A stretch of 64,000 bases of DNA. Source: an uncultured Victivallaceae bacterium. Its GTDB lineage: Bacteria > Verrucomicrobiota > Lentisphaeria > Victivallales > Victivallaceae. The position numbers were made by a program, and so were the translations under genes. Shown here piece by piece: positions 34,907 to 43,650 of this stretch. The notes under the pieces were generated by a model. It was given only the letters and a program-made list of their open reading frames with translations. It was not told the DNA's origin and did not search any database. Positions within the stretch are counted from its first letter, which is position 1; every line of letters starts with the position of its first letter. The stretch spans positions 1 to 64,000 of the forward strand of contig CALXOD010000001.1 in the NCBI GenBank assembly GCA_944389925.1, given 5' to 3'.

Positions 34907-34957
34907 CCGCGCCGCGGAGCTGCCCGTATCCCAACCCATAAGGAGGCAATGAAAGAA

Positions 34958-35533
34958 ATGAAGTCAATCAAAGGGACCGAAACCGAAAAGAACCTGCTGA
35001 AGTCGTTTGCCGGAGAATCGCAGGCACGGAATCGCTACACGTTCTTCGCCAGTCGCGCCCGCAAGGAAGGCTATGTCCAGATTGCTGATATTTTTGCCGA
35101 AACAGCCGATCAGGAAAAAGAACATGCGGAACGCTTCTTCAAATTCCTGGAAGGCGGCTGTCTCGAAATTACCGCAGCATTCCCGGCGGGCGTGATCGGC
35201 ACGACCGAGGAAAACCTGAAAGCCGCCGCCGGCGGGGAATATGAAGAATGGCATGATCTCTATCCCTCCTTTGCCGCCAAGGCGCGTGAAGAAGGGTTTC
35301 CGGCCATCGCCTATGTCTGGGAAAGAATCTGTGTGGCGGAACGCCAGCACGAACACCGTTACCGTGGCCTGCTGGCCAATATTGAAAACGGAACGGTCTT
35401 CAAAAAAGACAAACCGATCGTATGGCGCTGCCGGAATTGCGGCTATCTGCATGAAGGTCCGGAAGCACCGGAATCCTGCCCAGCCTGTGCGCATCCCCAG
35501 GCCTATTTCGAAGTCCTCGGAGAAAACTGGTAA
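34958..35533 (+). CDS. rbr: Rubrerythrin
   Basis: A 191-residue peroxide-reducing protein of anaerobes that protects the cytoplasm from hydrogen peroxide. The ferritin-like diiron domain has ligands in ESQARNRYTFFA, EKEHAERF and ERQHEHRY. The C-terminal rubredoxin domain has CRNCG and CPAC. The start at 34958 (MKSIKGTETEKN) matches the normal rubrerythrin N-terminus; the ATG 9 nt earlier has its AGGAGG only 2 nt upstream. Probably co-transcribed with the rubredoxin-GltS fusion; a strong terminator follows. Confidence 0.95.
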   Translation: MKSIKGTETEKNLLKSFAGESQARNRYTFFASRARKEGYVQIADIFAETADQEKEHAERFFKFLEGGCLEITAAFPAGVIGTTEENLKAAAGGEYEEWHDLYPSFAAKAREEGFPAIAYVWERICVAERQHEHRYRGLLANIENGTVFKKDKPIVWRCRNCGYLHEGPEAPESCPACAHPQAYFEVLGENW

Positions 35534-35571
35534 GGATTCCTGCGCGTTTGTGATTAAAACCTGTACGGTTC

Positions 35572-35603
35572 ACGGTTCCGGCTTCCGCCGGAGCCGTTTT
35601 TTT
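35572..35603 (+). terminator. Intrinsic terminator after rubrerythrin
   Basis: An 11-bp stem (35572-35582 with 35587-35597, one G-T pair) closes a TTCC loop and is followed by seven T. Confidence 0.9.
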
Positions 35604-35678
35604 ATTACCACAATCCATTGTTCAACAAAAGGTTGCGATTCATTTTTCAAAAAACATGAAAATCTATTTAAAAAGTGT

Positions 35679-35707
35679 TTGTTTTTTAGTTTAAAATAGG
35701 TTATAAT
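35679..35707 (+). promoter_or_regulatory. Sigma-70 promoter of the 751-residue SSS symporter
   Basis: TTGTTT (35679-35684), 17 nt AT-rich spacer, perfect TATAAT (35702-35707). It leaves a leader of about 110 nt. Nothing else recognisable lies in the 219-nt gap. Confidence 0.7.
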
Positions 35708-35822
35708 AGCACTATCCCCCCTCCCCGTCTGGAAGGGGAAACAAGTCAAAACAGCGAGGATTACTTTCTAAAATATTTCATATTAACAACCGGGGACTCC
35801 CCCTCAAGTCGGAAGGAGCACT

Positions 35823-38078
35823 ATGTATCTGCTGGACTGGTTTATCGTAATCATCCCGTTGCTGGTCGTTATCTGGATTGCAGTGAAGACTCAGAAATAT
35901 ACAACAGGAGTCTCCGATTTTCTGACCGCAGGACGGGTGGCCGGCCGATATGTAGTCGCAGTGGCAGGAGGCGAAGCGGCGCTGGGATTGATCAGTGTCG
36001 TGGCCATGATTGAAATGTATTACAACTGCGGTTTCGGTGTCAGCTTCTGGAGTCGCTTGACCACGCCACTGGCTCTGATTTTCGCCCTGACCGGGTATTG
36101 CGCCTATCGCTTCCGGGAAACCCGGGCAATGACGATGGGACAATTTCTGGAAATGCGTTACAGCCGCTCTTTCCGACTGCTTGCGGCGGTACTGCAATCC
36201 ATATCGGGCATTTTAAACTATGCCATATTCCCGGCGGTAGGGGCTCGCTTTCTGATCTATTTCCTGGATCTTCCGGTCAAGGTCAATCTTTTCGGATGGA
36301 TGTTTCCCACCTTCGGGCTGGTGATGATCGCCTTTCTCTCGGTGGCGCTGGCAATCGTCATTCTGGGCGGACAGGTAACCATCATGGTAACGGACTGCGT
36401 TCAGGGGCTCCTCAGCTATCCCATGTACGTAGTGGTGGTTGCCTATATTCTCTATCGCTTTTCCTGGTCGACGGAAATGGCGCCGACGCTGCTGGATCGC
36501 CCTGCGGGAGAAAGCTTCCTGAATCCTTACGACGTCCAGAAATTGCGGGACTTCAATTTATTTTACGTATTCGTCGGCATGTTCTCCTCAGTGGTGAACC
36601 GGATGTCCTGGTCAGGAACCCAGGGGTATAATGCCGCCGCCGCCACACCGCATGAACAGAAAATGGGGGGATTGCTCGGCACATGGCGCGCCGGTTTTTC
36701 CGTAATGATGTATGTACTGCTGGCGGTGGCCGCCTATACCTATTTGAATCATGCTGATTTTGAGGATCATGCCCGCATTATTCACCGGGAACTGGCCATT
36801 AAAACCACCGCGGATATTACCTCCGGCAATCAGTTTGACAACGTGCGGACAGATATTCTCAAGCAAGTGGAAGGCGCCGACCCGGAGTATGCCGAAGGAT
36901 ACCACGACATTGCCAAATCCGCTATCTCCGCAGTAGACAAACGCCAGGCACAGTCCTTCGAAACCATTTACGGTCAAATGCTGGTTCCTCTGGCTCTGCG
37001 GGAAATGCTGCCAATGGGAGTAACCGGCGTCTTCTGTGCAATCATGATCTTCTTGCTGGTCAGCACAGATACCACCTATATGCACAGCTGGGGCAGCATC
37101 ATTGTACAGGATCTGATCCTGCCGCTGCGGAAAAAGCCGTTTACACCGAAACAACAGCTGCTGCTCTTGCGCATTGCCATTTCCGGGGTGGCGGTATTTG
37201 CCTTTATCTTCTCTTTCTTCTTCGCACAGCTGGACTATATTCTGATGTTTTTCGCCATCACCGGTGCAATCTGGTCCGGCGGAGCGGGGCCGTGCATCGT
37301 GCTGGGACTGTATTGGCGCAAGGGTACAACGGCAGGTGCGTTTGCGGCGTTGCTCGCAGGATCGACGCTGGCCGTGGCGGGAATTCTCTGCCAACAGCTA
37401 TGGGTGACAGACATCTATCCCTGGCTGGTGGAAACAGAAATGCTGGATTCCGTCGCCTGGGTGTTCGGTGCGGTGACAGCGCCGTTTTATCCGTATCTTG
37501 ACTGGACCGTCACCCCACATCGGTTTCCGATCAACTCTCAGGAAATCTTCTTCATCTCGATGCTTACCTCCATTTCTCTGTATGTCGGAGTCTCCTTGTT
37601 GACCTGCCGCAAAGACTTCAATATGGACCGCCTGCTGCACCGCGGCATCTACAGTGAAAGCGGCAAGGTAGTGGAAAAAACCCCGTTGACGCTGCGCGGC
37701 ATGCTGGGAAAACTGCTTGGGATTACCAATGAATACACGCGCGGAGACCGGATTCTGGCCTGGTCTGTTTTCCTTTACTCTTTTGTCTACATGTTCCTGC
37801 TGACATTTGTCGGCGTGATCGTCTGGAACCTGATCTCTCCCTGGCCGAATGAATGGTGGGCCCATTATTTCTATGTGACCAGCGTGCTCGTGGCAGGGAT
37901 CATCGGGCTGGTGTCCACCGTGTGGTTTTCCATCGGCGGCACCCGGGATCTGATTCAGCTGTTTGACCGATTAAAGGAAAAACGTGAAAATGTACTGGAT
38001 GACGGCCGGGTCATCGGCCATGTTTCCGCTGCCGATCTGGCACAGATGGAACAAATAGACGGGAAAAAGCAGGAATAA
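35823..38078 (+). CDS. Large sodium:solute symporter (SSS family)
   Basis: A 751-residue membrane protein with about 14 helices. The family pattern is visible in VSDFLTAGRVAGRYVVAVAGGEAALGL near the start and in the SSS core (ILGGQVTIMVTDCVQGLLSYPMYV has the expected placement). It is longer than most relatives because of an extracellular or cytoplasmic loop near residues 320-390 and a C-terminal extension with two extra helices and a charged tail. AAGGAG lies 4 nt before the ATG. A terminator follows directly, so it is monocistronic. Solute unknown. Confidence 0.85.
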   Translation: MYLLDWFIVIIPLLVVIWIAVKTQKYTTGVSDFLTAGRVAGRYVVAVAGGEAALGLISVVAMIEMYYNCGFGVSFWSRLTTPLALIFALTGYCAYRFRETRAMTMGQFLEMRYSRSFRLLAAVLQSISGILNYAIFPAVGARFLIYFLDLPVKVNLFGWMFPTFGLVMIAFLSVALAIVILGGQVTIMVTDCVQGLLSYPMYVVVVAYILYRFSWSTEMAPTLLDRPAGESFLNPYDVQKLRDFNLFYVFVGMFSSVVNRMSWSGTQGYNAAAATPHEQKMGGLLGTWRAGFSVMMYVLLAVAAYTYLNHADFEDHARIIHRELAIKTTADITSGNQFDNVRTDILKQVEGADPEYAEGYHDIAKSAISAVDKRQAQSFETIYGQMLVPLALREMLPMGVTGVFCAIMIFLLVSTDTTYMHSWGSIIVQDLILPLRKKPFTPKQQLLLLRIAISGVAVFAFIFSFFFAQLDYILMFFAITGAIWSGGAGPCIVLGLYWRKGTTAGAFAALLAGSTLAVAGILCQQLWVTDIYPWLVETEMLDSVAWVFGAVTAPFYPYLDWTVTPHRFPINSQEIFFISMLTSISLYVGVSLLTCRKDFNMDRLLHRGIYSESGKVVEKTPLTLRGMLGKLLGITNEYTRGDRILAWSVFLYSFVYMFLLTFVGVIVWNLISPWPNEWWAHYFYVTSVLVAGIIGLVSTVWFSIGGTRDLIQLFDRLKEKRENVLDDGRVIGHVSAADLAQMEQIDGKKQE

Positions 38079-38094
38079 TTCTTCGCATTTTCCG

Positions 38095-38121
38095 ACGGCG
38101 CCCCTGCGGCGCCGTTTTTTT
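38095..38121 (+). terminator. Intrinsic terminator after the 751-residue symporter
   Basis: ACGGCGCC (38095-38102) pairs with GGCGCCGT (38108-38115) around a 5-nt loop, followed by a T run. Confidence 0.9.
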
Positions 38122-38177
38122 ATCATGCAAAGCGGCAATATCCTGTACGGATTGCACAAAAATCAATCGCCGGTCAG

Positions 38178-38205
38178 TTGAAATCAGAAAAAAAAGAGAT
38201 ATACT
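38178..38205 (+). promoter_or_regulatory. Sigma-70 promoter of small lipoprotein
   Basis: TTGAAA (38178-38183), 16 nt, TATACT (38200-38205), leaving a leader of about 130 nt. Confidence 0.65.
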
Positions 38206-38345
38206 ATTCCCGGGAGTTGATCGCGATTCCACAAATAATCGAACCGATGGCTCTTCTCAACCTTCCGGGCTTATGTATTGCGGCTTTCCGGAAGAATAAC
38301 CGAAGACGACACGCCGGCACTGACCGGCCAACATAAAAGGGGAAA

Positions 38346-38702
38346 ATGAAGATGAAAAATTTGGCGATGATGATGGCTCTGACACTGCTTGCCGGTGGCT
38401 TCCTGATGGGATGCGGAGAAAAAGTGGATGAAAACCGCCCGGTGGAGGAAATCCGGCAGGAAGCCGCGAAACTGGATGCCGCGGCATTGCAGAAGAAAAT
38501 TGATGCCTACAAGGCTGCGATCGAAGCGAAATCCGCTGAATTGAAGAAAGTTGCCGATGAAGTCAAGGCGATTCCACTGACTGAAATCGCCAGTGAAAAA
38601 TCCAAGAAACTGGCAGAAGAAGTCAAGCAGTTGACGGAATCTATCGACAAATTGAAAGACGGCATGGCGGCTTATGCCGAAGCTCTGACGGCAAAAAAAT
38701 AA
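38346..38702 (+). CDS. Small coiled-coil lipoprotein
   Basis: A 118-residue exported lipoprotein: signal peptide ending in LMGC, then one long charged helix rich in Lys, Glu and Ala with heptad-like spacing (about residues 40-110). It resembles Lpp-like or periplasmic spacer lipoproteins, but no family is recognised. GGGG lies 4 nt before the first ATG and 10 nt before a second ATG at 38352, so the start may shift by two codons. The next gene follows after 14 nt. Confidence 0.75.
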   Translation: MKMKNLAMMMALTLLAGGFLMGCGEKVDENRPVEEIRQEAAKLDAAALQKKIDAYKAAIEAKSAELKKVADEVKAIPLTEIASEKSKKLAEEVKQLTESIDKLKDGMAAYAEALTAKK

Positions 38703-38716
38703 CCAGCAAAAGACGG

Positions 38717-39202
38717 ATGCGCATGATGAAAAAATGGTTATTGGCGACCCTCCTGGTGCTGAGTGCCGGGCTGCTGAAAGCTGATGTATCTGTCGGCTAC
38801 TGGTTTGATTGTCCCCAGGAAATGACTGCGGCCAATGTGGACGGAGTGCGTTTCGGCCTGCCGGTTTCCGCCGGAAACGGGACAGTGGATGGGGCAGAGC
38901 TTTCGCTGCTGCTGAGTGCGACACGCAATGTGGATGGTCTGCAGTTTTCTCTGCTGGGAGCCAACATCGGCGATTTTGTGGATGGAGCGCAGATCGGCTA
39001 TCTCAATTTGGTAAGCAGCGAGCTGCAGGGAAGCCAGTGGGGCTTTTTCAACCACTCGCCCCAAAGAGGCTGGCAGATCGGCCTGGTTAATTGCTGCACC
39101 GGCAATGCCCAGTTTCAGCTCGGCCTGGTAAACTACAATGCCGAAGGCTGGTTGCCGGTTACGCTTCTGGTCAATTTCGGCCGTGATACCTTCAAGGACT
39201 AA
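38717..39202 (+). CDS. Exported GxQxGLxN-repeat protein (LA_2272-like surface repeat)
   Basis: A 161-residue protein with a signal peptide (ending LLKAD). The mature part is a run of short beta-strand repeats: VDGVRFGLPV, VDGLQFSLLG, VDGAQIGYLNLV, LQGSQWGFFNHS, GWQIGLVNC and QFQLGLVNY. This periodic GxQxG-hydrophobic-N pattern matches LA_2272-type surface repeat proteins and implies a beta-solenoid or small barrel. It is probably co-transcribed with the lipoprotein just upstream. Function unknown. Confidence 0.72.
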   Translation: MRMMKKWLLATLLVLSAGLLKADVSVGYWFDCPQEMTAANVDGVRFGLPVSAGNGTVDGAELSLLLSATRNVDGLQFSLLGANIGDFVDGAQIGYLNLVSSELQGSQWGFFNHSPQRGWQIGLVNCCTGNAQFQLGLVNYNAEGWLPVTLLVNFGRDTFKD

Positions 39203-39209
39203 AATAAAA

Positions 39210-39239
39210 GGCAACGTCACCGATTCCGGTGGCGTTGCC
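39210..39239. other. Strong hairpin between repeat protein and unknown gene
   Basis: A 13-bp stem (39210-39222 with 39227-39239) closes an ATTC loop. On the plus strand no T run follows; on the minus strand TTTTATTTT follows. It may stabilise or attenuate the plus-strand transcript. Confidence 0.6.
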
Positions 39240-39256
39240 GTACTACGGAAGCCGAC

Positions 39257-39760
39257 ATGCTGACTGCCGCAGCAGTAGCTGAATTATCCGATATTATATT
39301 TCTCTCTCTGCCGGATTGCGAGCGCAGTCTGGAGAGAGTTGGCCTGCATCTGGACTGGAACCGTATTGATGAGGCTATGCAGCAGCCGGACCGATCCCGT
39401 CAGGATCTGGTCCGGCTGATTGCCTCCATGCTCCCGGCGGACTGGAGCCAACACCGACTGGCGGCATCCAAAATCTGCGCCCTGCTCCATGCCAGAAACG
39501 GCACGGATGCGGCACAACGCAACGGTTGGAGTCTGCGAGACCTGTTGTTGTTGTTGCAGGAGCGGGACGGAGGCCCGATGGCATTGCTGTCCCTGTGGCA
39601 AGCTCTGGAAGAATACTGGACCGCCAGTCATTCCGGCAATGCCGCGGCAGTCGCCGCTCTTCATCGTCAAACTTATCAGCACTGGCAGAAACGTCATTCT
39701 GCTGAGCTGTGTCCGCCGAAGGAGAGTTCTCCTTCATGCCAATCATTAAACAACAGGTAA
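39257..39760 (+). CDS. Hypothetical helical protein
   Basis: A 167-residue reading frame with no recognised family. It is predicted mostly alpha-helical and amphipathic (LRDLLLLLQERD, MALLSLWQALEEYW), with no signal peptide or membrane segment. It begins 17 nt after the hairpin at 39210-39239 and ends 6 nt before the sugar isomerase, so it is likely in the same operon. Codon usage looks like that of the neighbours. The start site has only a weak ribosome site, so its reality is less certain than others. Confidence 0.5.
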   Translation: MLTAAAVAELSDIIFLSLPDCERSLERVGLHLDWNRIDEAMQQPDRSRQDLVRLIASMLPADWSQHRLAASKICALLHARNGTDAAQRNGWSLRDLLLLLQERDGGPMALLSLWQALEEYWTASHSGNAAAVAALHRQTYQHWQKRHSAELCPPKESSPSCQSLNNR

Positions 39761-39766
39761 TCAATC

Positions 39767-40501
39767 ATGAGTCAGAAACTGGTAGATCGACTGGGGATTC
39801 AAAGCTGGTGCTTCCGCAAATACAAGGAGCTGGAACCGCTGTTGACAGACCTTAAAAGCTGTGGTGTGGACCGGTTGGAAATCTGTGGTGCGCATGTAAA
39901 CGTCCTCGGTGACACGGCCGGAGCCATTCAGGCCTGCCGGAATGCAGGGGTTGTGCTTTCCGGATTCGGCGTATACACATTTGGTCCGAATGAAGCGAAG
40001 TGCCGGGCGGCGTTCGAATTCGCCGCGGCGGCGGACATTCCAGTTATCAGCGCCCATATTGAACTGGAAGCACTGGACATGCTGGAACGGCTGTGTGAGG
40101 AATATGGAAAAAAACTGGCACACCACAACCATGGCCGGAAACATCGTTACGGTTCCTTGACAATGATTGATGACATTTTCCGGCGGAGCTCTCCGAATAT
40201 CGGACTCTGCCTGGATACGGCGTGGATGCTGGACAGCGGCGAGGACCCGCTGGCGGTGGCCCGCCAGTACCGGGAACGGTTGTATGGCCTGCACCTGAAG
40301 GATTTCGTCTTTGACCGCGCCGGGAAACCCTCCGACGTAGTGGTCGGCACCGGCAATCTGGATCTTCCGGGACTGGCGCATTTTCTCAATGAAATCGAAT
40401 ACGACGGCTATCTTACCATTGAATACGAAGGAGACGTGGATAATCCGGTCCCGGCGCTGCAATCCTGCGTAAAAGATGTGAAAGCCGCATTGCTGCGCTG
40501 A
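39767..40501 (+). CDS. Sugar phosphate isomerase/epimerase (xylose isomerase-like TIM barrel)
   Basis: A 244-residue AP-endonuclease-2/xylose-isomerase-like barrel, as in IolE/IolI and many sugar isomerases. Likely metal ligands lie in SAHIELEAL, AHHNHG, LCLDTAW, GLHLKDF and the C-terminal TIEYEGD. Such enzymes convert keto and aldo sugars or inosose. The substrate is not defined. It is followed by a terminator at 40529-40570, closing the operon. Confidence 0.85.
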   Translation: MSQKLVDRLGIQSWCFRKYKELEPLLTDLKSCGVDRLEICGAHVNVLGDTAGAIQACRNAGVVLSGFGVYTFGPNEAKCRAAFEFAAAADIPVISAHIELEALDMLERLCEEYGKKLAHHNHGRKHRYGSLTMIDDIFRRSSPNIGLCLDTAWMLDSGEDPLAVARQYRERLYGLHLKDFVFDRAGKPSDVVVGTGNLDLPGLAHFLNEIEYDGYLTIEYEGDVDNPVPALQSCVKDVKAALLR

Positions 40502-40528
40502 GAATAAACAAGCAAAGATTACAATACC

Positions 40529-40570
40529 ATCGCCTTTTCGAGCTCTCAAGCCGGAAAGGCGATTCTTTTT
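40529..40570 (+). terminator. Intrinsic terminator after the sugar isomerase
   Basis: A 9-bp stem ATCGCCTTT (40529-40537) / AAAGGCGAT (40555-40563) with a 17-nt loop is followed by TCTTTTT. Confidence 0.75.
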
Positions 40571-40927
40571 CCGGTCATCATTATGTAAAACAACCGGCAT
40601 CCAGAAAAATTCATTTTCTCATGATCGATTCTCCCGGAAAACGGCCTGTCGTTCCTCCCTTATTTTTTTACCTCATCCGGCCACTCTGAAGCCCCTGTCG
40701 TCCTATACTCTGGCAAGTATTTTTCATGGCAGAAATCATCTTGAAAAAAAAATTTTTCATTTTTTATTTTTTTGCTAAAATAATTACCACCTCTTTTGCG
40801 TTTGCACCTTACGACGGGAGGATGGAAGTCTTGCATTCGCTTGCATTCAAAGGCATCGTATCCCATACAAGGAACAGATTTTTCAGGTACATTTATTAAC
40901 TTTATCATATATGGGGCCCATGATACG
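40571..40927. other. AT-rich intergenic region before the secretion operon
   Basis: This 357-nt gap has no gene. It contains long A and T tracts (about 40740-40775), which may bend DNA, and TAAAAT at 40776-40781. No convincing -35/-10 pair was found, although the operon must start here or just before 40928. Confidence 0.5.
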
Positions 40928-41788
40928 ATGAATTTACAAAAGTTGCTTCTCAGCCAGACCATGTTGATGCTGTTCCTAGTCGGTGCCTTGTTCAGTTCCG
41001 CGGCTGCGGAAGAAACGGCTTCCCCCCCTGCTGCTCCACCGACGGAATCCGGTCGCTCCCGTTTTGCCGAGGCCAGAGAACGGCTTGCCGCCCAGTTGAA
41101 GGAGAAATTTCCTCAGGAATATGCCGAGTTGGAACAACTTCAACAAAACGATCGTCGTGCCGCCATGCGTAAGATGATGGAACTGGCCCAGAAAGCCGGG
41201 CTGGAAATACCATTCGGAGCCGGCCGGAACCGCGGCCCGGGCAGTATGATCCCCGCTCAGCCTGATCAAACACAGCTCTGGCAGGAATTTCTGAATAAAA
41301 TCAAAGAGAAATTTCCGACAGAATACGAAGAGGTGGCCAAACTCCTTCAGACGGATCCGAACAAGGCTCTGGAAAAACTCAAAGAACTTGCAGCACAAGC
41401 TGGCTTGGAAATACCGGAAGGTTCTCCGGAAGACGCGACCCGGATTCAATCCCCGCGTAATCGGAACCGTTTCATGGTAGCTCGCGCGGAACGGATTCTG
41501 CGCCGGGAAGAGCCGGAAAAATACGCACAGTGGACCGCCTTGCGCAAAACCGACCCGGATGCTGCCCGGGAGTTTTTCCGAAACATGGTGCAGGAAGCCG
41601 GTCTGACACTGGATATGCTCAATGCGCCTGATCCGCACCCTCAACGTGTTGAAGTATTCGCCTTCTCCGACAAGGATCTGGAAGAACAGTACAGCCAGCA
41701 GTCCACTGCCGGTTCCAGCAATCGCAACTATCGTAATTACTTCCGTGGCCCCCGCGGTGGATTCCCGCCGCCCCCGCTGCAGCGATGA
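40928..41788 (+). CDS. Exported triple-repeat helical protein heading the secretion operon
   Basis: A 286-residue protein with a signal peptide (ending SSAAAE). The mature part has three copies of a helical unit of about 45 residues: one near LKEKFPQEYAELEQLQQ, one near IKEKFPTEYEEVAKLLQ and one near EEPEKYAQWTALRK. Each ends in an AGLEIP- or AGLTLD-like turn. A Pro/Gly/Asn-rich tail follows. The family is unknown. It lies 24 nt before the PilM-like gene and heads the type II secretion operon, so it may be a periplasmic accessory or a substrate. No catalytic motif is visible. Confidence 0.72.
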   Translation: MNLQKLLLSQTMLMLFLVGALFSSAAAEETASPPAAPPTESGRSRFAEARERLAAQLKEKFPQEYAELEQLQQNDRRAAMRKMMELAQKAGLEIPFGAGRNRGPGSMIPAQPDQTQLWQEFLNKIKEKFPTEYEEVAKLLQTDPNKALEKLKELAAQAGLEIPEGSPEDATRIQSPRNRNRFMVARAERILRREEPEKYAQWTALRKTDPDAAREFFRNMVQEAGLTLDMLNAPDPHPQRVEVFAFSDKDLEEQYSQQSTAGSSNRNYRNYFRGPRGGFPPPPLQR

Positions 41789-41812
41789 CAACAGGAGGAA
41801 GGTTTTTTCATC

Positions 41813-43042
41813 ATGCGACTTTTCGGTGCAACCGAGTATTTGACCATCACCATCGGCGTCGATCAGACGCTGCGCGGGGCACGCTTCCGGAAAAAGAAAA
41901 TGCCGGAAGTCTGCGCCTTGGCCGTTGTTCCTCCTGATGAACGCCCCTTGCCCGAGCGACTGGCAGCCCTCGGCCAACAACTCAGCTGGGGCCGCGACCA
42001 GATTCTTCTGATCGCCCCGAGCACCCCGGGCGCGGTATTCTTTAAAATGAAAACCGCGACTATGAATAAAAAAGAACTGGCCTCTGCTCTGGAATTCGAA
42101 GTGCCACAGCATATTCTGCGCCAGGGAGTGCCCATCCAGACGGAATTTGTTTCCGTGCCATGTGGAGAAGACCAACTGGAGCTGTCGGTATGGAGTACAC
42201 CGGCGGCAGAACTGGAGCCGCTTTTTCAGGCACTGACGGAATTGAAGTGGAAGGCGGATGCAATTCTGTCGCCCTATCTGGCATTGACGGCGTCATCCTC
42301 CGGCGATGTTGCGGCCTACTTTCCCGAATTTGATCCGGAGTTTTTCTGGCAGGGAGATGCCTTTCACCCGGTCGATTCAACGCAACAGCCGGACAATGCA
42401 CCTCTGCTTGCAGAGATACGGGAACATTTTCATTTTCAACAGGAAGCGGATATTGCAGCCGCCAAGGATTATCTGCCGGCCCTGCTTCTTGGCAAATTTG
42501 CCATGCAACCGGATTTCAACGGGAAACACCAGTATCTGGAAATTGTGCCCCGCCCTCTGAAACCGCAACGACTGCGGTCGCAGTTGCGTCTGGCTCTCAT
42601 CCTCGGCTCAGCCTTTGTCCTGTGTTATCTGGGCAATTCGTTTGACTCCATCCGCAATTACAATCGGGAATACAACCAGCTGAAACGCGAAGCCGCGTCC
42701 CTGAAAACCAAAACCACGACGCTGCAACGCCGGATGAACGCCCGTAACAAGGAATTAAAGGAAATGACCCGGATTCTGGATATGAATCTGGAGCAGCGTG
42801 ATCTGATTCCCCGGCTCGGGCAGCTTTCCGAGGCCCTGCCGGACAACGTGCTGGTCACCAATCTCCGGGTGAATGAAACCAGTATCGACGTCACGATGAA
42901 CACCGCGCAGGAAAATCTTGATCTGGCGGAATCTCTGCGTAAGATTTCCGGCTTCAAGGTAGGCACTTTACAGAATCGCAAAGTGAGTGATACCCTGACC
43001 ACCATCACCCTGAAATTGAATCGCCAACAGGAGAAGAAATGA
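41813..43042 (+). CDS. PilM-PilN/GspL-like inner-membrane assembly protein
   Basis: A 409-residue protein. Residues 1-250 resemble the actin-like cytoplasmic domain of PilM/GspL. A membrane helix lies at about 258-278, then a coiled coil (LKREAASLKTKTTTLQRR). The C-terminus is a PilN-like ferredoxin-fold domain (ALPDNVLVTNLRVNETSIDV). PilM and PilN are separate in type IV pilus systems and fused in GspL, so this is the GspL layout. It should anchor the GspE ATPase at the inner membrane. Its stop overlaps the next start (ATGA, 43039). Confidence 0.82.
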   Translation: MRLFGATEYLTITIGVDQTLRGARFRKKKMPEVCALAVVPPDERPLPERLAALGQQLSWGRDQILLIAPSTPGAVFFKMKTATMNKKELASALEFEVPQHILRQGVPIQTEFVSVPCGEDQLELSVWSTPAAELEPLFQALTELKWKADAILSPYLALTASSSGDVAAYFPEFDPEFFWQGDAFHPVDSTQQPDNAPLLAEIREHFHFQQEADIAAAKDYLPALLLGKFAMQPDFNGKHQYLEIVPRPLKPQRLRSQLRLALILGSAFVLCYLGNSFDSIRNYNREYNQLKREAASLKTKTTTLQRRMNARNKELKEMTRILDMNLEQRDLIPRLGQLSEALPDNVLVTNLRVNETSIDVTMNTAQENLDLAESLRKISGFKVGTLQNRKVSDTLTTITLKLNRQQEKK

Positions 43043-43650
43043 GTACGGGCGCTAAATTCATGTCCACGACCAAAGGCAAGGTCACCTTCTGCGTCGGCGG
43101 ACTATTGTTTTCATTGATGATGTTAGCATTTTCCATGGACTTTTCCATCAGCAGCCTGATCCCCAACGAGTCCGTGCTCGATAATCTGCGCCGGGAGCAG
43201 AAAAAAGCTACCGCGGCCTGGGAGACTCAGGAAGCGCGGGAACGGGAATTCAATGCTACGGAAAAGCGCTATCATGCCTTGATTGACACCGCATGGCTGG
43301 AATCCCGCGACGGCTCACCGGATGTCGAGCTGCCCAAACGCATCAATGCCGCAGCCATGAAATTGCCGTTGGAGTTGCAGAATGTCACTGCTGTTCGCCG
43401 AACGCGGTTGAACGATCAGCTGTTTCTCCTGGAAATGGATGTCAATACCTATGCTACCATGGATCTGCTGACGGCGTTCTGGAATGAATTGCGTAATATG
43501 AATCCTCCTTTTTCCTGGAAACGGATCGATATTCGTCCGGAAGTGGTTCAAAATTCCGATCAGATTTATTTCAGTGGCACGCTCCGCGTCATCGGCCGTA
43601 CGGAAGAAACCGTGACGGCACCCAACCCCCGGAAGGAAACTGCCCAATGA
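43039..43650 (+). CDS. PilO/GspM-like membrane protein
   Basis: A 203-residue protein with one N-terminal membrane helix (about residues 14-32), a coiled coil (about 45-75) and a small periplasmic domain. The order after the PilM-N protein and before the GspC-like protein matches PilO or GspM. Sequence similarity to either family is weak by eye, so the call rests largely on context. Both ends overlap neighbouring genes by 4 nt (ATGA). Confidence 0.72.
   Translation: MSTGAKFMSTTKGKVTFCVGGLLFSLMMLAFSMDFSISSLIPNESVLDNLRREQKKATAAWETQEAREREFNATEKRYHALIDTAWLESRDGSPDVELPKRINAAAMKLPLELQNVTAVRRTRLNDQLFLLEMDVNTYATMDLLTAFWNELRNMNPPFSWKRIDIRPEVVQNSDQIYFSGTLRVIGRTEETVTAPNPRKETAQ

Noticed and set aside
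33446-34939. 497-codon open frame on the minus strand
   Set aside because: Antisense to the rubredoxin-glutamate synthase fusion, whose motifs are intact; no family match on the minus strand.
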